Source: an uncultured Actinomycetes bacterium (GTDB taxonomy: Bacteria; Actinomycetota; Thermoleophilia; Solirubrobacterales; 70-9). Taken from it: 6,493 bases of DNA. Location: the NCBI GenBank assembly GCA_946886425.1, contig CAMPIP010000133.1:1-6493 (forward strand). Direction: 5' to 3'. Positions 5,320-6,493 of the stretch are shown here, piece after piece. The translations under genes were made by a program, and so were the position numbers. The notes under the pieces were generated by a model that was not told the DNA's origin, did not search any database, and saw only the letters and a program-made list of their open reading frames with translations. Within the stretch, counting starts at the first letter, position 1; each line of letters opens with the position of its first letter.

Positions 5320-5872
5320 GGCAGGTCCAGCCCGGGATCGGCGTGCCGCCCGGGTAGCGGCTCTCGCCGCGGGCGAAGGTAGTGAGGCCGCAGTTGTGCG
5401 AGCCCAGCTGCCAGATCCGCTCCAGCGCCTTTGCCGCCAACGGCCCGTCGAGGGCGTCCGCCAGCTCCTCGCCGAGGACGACGTCGAGCAGGAAGACGCG
5501 GGCGAAGATGCCGTGTCCGACGATCAGGGGCAGAGCGTCGTCCCCCTCCGCCTCCAGCTCCACCCGCAGCCGCCGCACCCGCGCCAGCAGCGCCGGGAGG
5601 TCTTCGCCGAGCCGCCACTCGCCCGCGTAGCCGAGCGTCTCCACCGACAGGCCCAGCGTCGCCGCGACCGGCGCCGCCGTCTCCCGCGCCCGCCGCAGCG
5701 GGCTGGCGAGGATCCGCGTCACGCCTGCGCCGCGCAGCCCTGCCGCCGCCGCCTCGGCCTGCGCCACGCCCCGCTCGGTCAGCCGGTCGCCCGCCTCCTC
5801 GTCGAGCGCCTCGGCGCCGGTGTGGGCGTTGTGGGCCGACTCGCCGTGGCGGAGGAAGAGCGCCCGGGCCAC
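5285..5872 (-). CDS. Histidine phosphatase family protein (phosphoglycerate mutase-like)
   Basis: This 195-residue cytoplasmic protein belongs to the phosphoglycerate mutase/acid phosphatase superfamily, which acts through a phosphohistidine intermediate. The catalytic loop LFLRHGES (residues 5-12) has the nucleophile H9 and R8. ASPLRRARETA (56-66) supplies the phosphate-binding arginine, and IVGHGIFAR (117-125) the second histidine, H120. The length is typical of small broad-specificity phosphatases in this family (around 200 residues), and the physiological substrate cannot be read from sequence. GTG 5872 is chosen because it lies 8 residues before the catalytic His and 5 bases after the upstream VWA stop; a longer reading would start inside the VWA gene with an Arg-rich stretch. 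It follows the VWA gene in one likely operon. Its 3' end overlaps the sulfatase 3' end by 35 bases. Confidence 0.88.
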   Translation of the reverse strand: MARALFLRHGESAHNAHTGAEALDEEAGDRLTERGVAQAEAAAAGLRGAGVTRILASPLRRARETAAPVAATLGLSVETLGYAGEWRLGEDLPALLARVRRLRVELEAEGDDALPLIVGHGIFARVFLLDVVLGEELADALDGPLAAKALERIWQLGSHNCGLTTFARGESRYPGGTPIPGWTCLTWMARPWDPP

Positions 5873-5877
5873 CGGGC

Positions 5878-6493
5878 CTATTCCGCCGCCGGCACGCCGC
5901 CGGCGACGACGTTGACGAAGTTCTCCAGGTGCCGGGTCGTCCAGCACTCGAAGGCGCCGTCGCAGTGCCGCGCGTAGGCGGCCATCACCGAGTCGCCGTA
6001 GTTCCAGTAGAGCTTCGGCTCCGGGTTGAGCCAGAACAGCCGCCCGGCCCGGGCGGCGATCTGGGCGAACACCTCGGCGTGCGGCTCACGGCCGTTGGTG
6101 CGGGCGTCGCCGAGCACGATCACGGTCGAGCGCGGGTCCAGTTCGTCGGAGATCTCGGCCAGGAACTCGACCCAGACGCGGCCGTAGTCGGTGTACCCGG
6201 AGACGTCGGCGACGCCCCCCTCGCTGGAGATCTTCCGGGCGACCGCGGCGAAGTCCCGCTCCTGCTCGAAGACCTCGGTCACCTCCGAGATCCGCTCGAT
6301 GAAGACGAAGCTGCGCAGCTTCCGGAACGAGTCGTGGAGCGCGTGCAGGACCGAGAGGAAGAAGACGCTGGCCGAGGTGACCGAGGTGGAGACGTCGCAG
6401 AGCACGTAGATCTCCGGCCGCCGCGGCCGCTTCGGCTTGTATTTGAGCCGCAGCGGCACGCCGCCGGTCTCCAGCGAGGCCCGCATCGTCCGC
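5878..6493 (-). CDS. CoxE-like VWA domain protein, C-terminal part
   Basis: The gene enters from the right edge; about 205 C-terminal codons are visible, and full-length relatives are roughly 380-480 residues. The text RTMRASLETGGVPLRLKY, followed by a basic stretch and EIYVLCDVSTSV, is characteristic of the CoxE-like VWA family (PF05762/COG3552). A MIDAS metal site is complete: DVSTS about 31 residues after the first visible Met, T in SGYTDYG, and D in VIVLGDARTN. WLNPEPKLYWNYGDSVM and a C-terminal HLENFV are conserved features. Such proteins usually work with a MoxR-type AAA+ ATPase in metal-cofactor insertion or complex assembly, as CoxE does with CoxD for CO dehydrogenase. No partner is visible here, so the target is unknown. 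The ATG at 6486 is internal because reading continues in frame to the edge. The phosphatase gene follows 5 bases after the stop. Confidence 0.9.
   Translation of the reverse strand, partial: RTMRASLETGGVPLRLKYKPKRPRRPEIYVLCDVSTSVTSASVFFLSVLHALHDSFRKLRSFVFIERISEVTEVFEQERDFAAVARKISSEGGVADVSGYTDYGRVWVEFLAEISDELDPRSTVIVLGDARTNGREPHAEVFAQIAARAGRLFWLNPEPKLYWNYGDSVMAAYARHCDGAFECWTTRHLENFVNVVAGGVPAAE

Noticed and set aside
5883..5906. GCCGCCGGC direct/inverted repeat near the end of the VWA gene
   Set aside because: It encodes Ala-Gly-Gly-Val-Pro-Ala-Ala, has no T-run, and the next gene begins only a few bases later, so neither terminator nor repeat array is supported.

Overview
This 6.5 kb window is GC-rich, with G or C at most third codon positions. 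Every protein recognised is of a type common in high-GC Actinomycetota. The combination of a Stf0-type sulfotransferase, a CoxE-like VWA protein and an apparently leaderless transcript suggests an actinobacterium, perhaps Thermoleophilia/Solirubrobacterales. That placement is inference; no marker gene is present. The window is densely coding, with nine protein genes (two cut by the window edges), no RNA gene, no mobile element and no gap longer than about 85 bases.

Layout. Positions 1-591 (minus) hold most of an ABC transporter ATPase of the nitrate/sulfonate/taurine type. Divergent from it are a TauE/SafE-type membrane exporter (673-1608) and an Rrf2-family regulator (1621-2106), 12 bases apart and probably one operon. 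A TCCTGA-N9-TCAGGA inverted repeat lies in the divergent gap. On the minus strand, ending 2 bases from the Rrf2 gene, is a two-gene cassette: a small XRE-type HTH protein (2654-3010) and a nucleotidyltransferase-fold protein (2109-2654). The cassette overlaps by one base and has its own AT-rich promoter/operator at 3011-3043. Next are a Stf0-like sulfotransferase (3045-3947, minus) and a divergent sulfatase (3991-5319, plus), whose starts are only 43 bases apart. Last, on the minus strand, are a histidine-phosphatase (phosphoglycerate mutase-like) gene (5285-5872) and the C-terminal part of a CoxE-like VWA protein (5878 to the edge), separated by 5 bases.

How the parts may fit. Four of the nine genes have family-level links to sulfur: the ABC ATPase of the sulfonate/nitrate class, the TauE-type exporter, the sulfotransferase and the sulfatase. 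A cysteine-free Rrf2 protein could be their local regulator, as CymR is in Firmicutes. The HTH/nucleotidyltransferase pair looks like a self-regulated toxin-antitoxin-like module placed between the two sulfur blocks. The most distinctive sequence-level observations are the leaderless TATAAT promoter with its 12-base palindrome, and the sulfatase's non-canonical active-site motifs (CSGSR, GEQH, HSHD).
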